Of a stretch of 33,909 bases of DNA, positions 33,245 through 33,909 are shown in pieces; position 1 is the first letter of the stretch; every line of letters starts with the position of its first letter. Origin of the DNA: Clostridium sp. DSM 8431 (GTDB lineage Bacteria; Bacillota; Clostridia; Clostridiales; Clostridiaceae); NCBI RefSeq assembly GCF_900116755.1, contig NZ_FPBY01000015.1:1-33909 (forward strand). The letters run 5' to 3'. Under the pieces are notes generated by a model, which made no database searches, had not been told where the DNA came from, and saw only the letters and a program-made list of their open reading frames with translations. The position numbers and the translations under genes are program-made.

Positions 33245-33909
33245 GTGAAAAGCATAGAAAAATATTTTAAAAATAATTTTACTTTTCTACTTGTAATTTT
33301 ATTTTTCACGTCTGTATTTACTTTTATGGGCAAATCAGATGAAGTAGCTGCCACTGAAGTTTTTGCAGCAAGTACACCTCAAATAAGCTATAGCGTAAGT
33401 GGTAATACAACTGTAGGTTCAAATATTACTATTACAGTTAATGCTATTAATGCCTCTAATATCTATGGTGGCTCTTTAGATCTTGTTTATGATCCAAAAA
33501 TTATAGATATTACTTCTATTTCAGCTGGAACATTATTTAAAGATCAAAAACCTTTAGTAAATAATATTGATAAAAATAAAGGGATGGCAAGTATTGCATT
33601 AGTAAATGGAAGCTCAGTAAATGCTTCAAGTGGATCTTTAGCTGTTATTAATGCAACTGTTAAAGGACAAGGAACTGTTAACTTAAAGACAACTAATGAT
33701 GTTAGTAAGTTAGCTTTAAATGGTTACACTAGTTGTGTTAAGTTAAGTGATAGAAATGGTGATAAGATTTACTATAATTATACTGATAAGAGTATAGATT
33801 TACTTTATTCACTTAATGCAGGATCTTATCACAACACTACTTCTACTCTTGCTTATTCTGGTACTTGGACTCAATCTGGTGACTCTGCTCAGAAATATTC
33901 AAATTCTAA
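33245..33909 (+). CDS. Secreted cohesin-domain protein, scaffoldin-like (C-terminus cut by window)
   Basis: 221 complete codons are visible and the frame is open at the window end. GTG start at 33245, with AAGGGGGA about six bases upstream; the overlapping ATG at 33243 is followed at once by TGA and is not the start. Residues 1-42 form a long signal peptide (FTFLLVILFFTSVFTFMG, cut near EVFAAS). Residues about 45-170 have the cohesin pattern: VGSNITITVNAINASNIYGG, SLDLVYDPKIIDITSISAG, a GMASIALVNGSS strand and a GSLAVINATVKGQG strand. From about 190, AGSYHNTTSTLAYSGTWTQS begins a second beta-rich domain, possibly carbohydrate-binding. It probably serves as a second, larger docking platform beside the dockerin genes. 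Confidence 0.85.
   Translation, partial: MKSIEKYFKNNFTFLLVILFFTSVFTFMGKSDEVAATEVFAASTPQISYSVSGNTTVGSNITITVNAINASNIYGGSLDLVYDPKIIDITSISAGTLFKDQKPLVNNIDKNKGMASIALVNGSSVNASSGSLAVINATVKGQGTVNLKTTNDVSKLALNGYTSCVKLSDRNGDKIYYNYTDKSIDLLYSLNAGSYHNTTSTLAYSGTWTQSGDSAQKYSNS

Noticed and set aside
33243-33248. ATG start at 33243 for the right-edge cohesin gene
   Set aside because: It is followed at once by TGA; the overlapping GTG at 33245 opens the signal peptide frame at the right distance from the ribosome site.
1-33909. tRNA, rRNA, riboswitch or VirR-type boxes
   Set aside because: Looked through the intergenic regions on both strands; none shows a convincing cloverleaf, known aptamer core or paired regulator boxes.

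Overview
The window is very AT-rich, with strong purine-rich ribosome binding sites, cohesin and dockerin domains and clostridial-type wall enzymes. It most likely comes from a Clostridium sensu stricto species (Firmicutes). I cannot name the species. Almost every gene lies on the minus strand; the exceptions are a HAD phosphatase gene (23273-24103) and a cohesin gene running off the right end (33245 on).

Left edge (1-1161): the N-terminal part of a secreted glucosaminidase-like wall hydrolase with Ig-like repeats, cut by the window. Positions 1435-22514 form a large surface-glycan cluster. Read in the direction of transcription it holds galE; rfbC-rfbB behind a near-consensus promoter; then, after a hairpin, one long unit of a GT2 glycosyltransferase, a polyprenyl-phosphate sugar-1-phosphate transferase, an ABC-2 permease, an ABC ATPase with a Wzt-type C-terminal domain, a double-domain GT2, another GT2, two large membrane proteins, rfbA and rfbD, closed by a terminator. 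A GT-C-like membrane protein follows, then a small operon of DPM1-like GT2, DUF2304 protein, SMR/EamA-like transporter and GT2. The simplest reading is a rhamnose-containing wall or capsular polysaccharide. It would be built on a lipid carrier from dTDP-rhamnose, exported by the ABC transporter, and decorated outside with sugars delivered by the DPM-like GT, small transporter and GT-C set.

Positions 22588-26174 hold a VanZ-like membrane protein, the HAD phosphatase, an old IS1595-type insertion whose transposase ORF is intact but has lost its catalytic residues, and an LCP (LytR-CpsA-Psr) protein that could attach the polysaccharide to peptidoglycan.

Positions 26343-33909 are the most unusual part: a compact cohesin-dockerin locus centred on peptidoglycan rather than cellulose. 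One operon encodes two paralogous dockerin-tailed glucosaminidases followed by a membrane-tethered cohesin protein. Next to it lie a dockerin-tailed transglutaminase-like protein with no visible signal peptide and a divergently transcribed secreted cohesin protein. Together they look like a small cell-surface complex that docks wall-remodelling enzymes onto the envelope. This function is inferred from domain content and gene order. All domain calls are by eye, without database searches.
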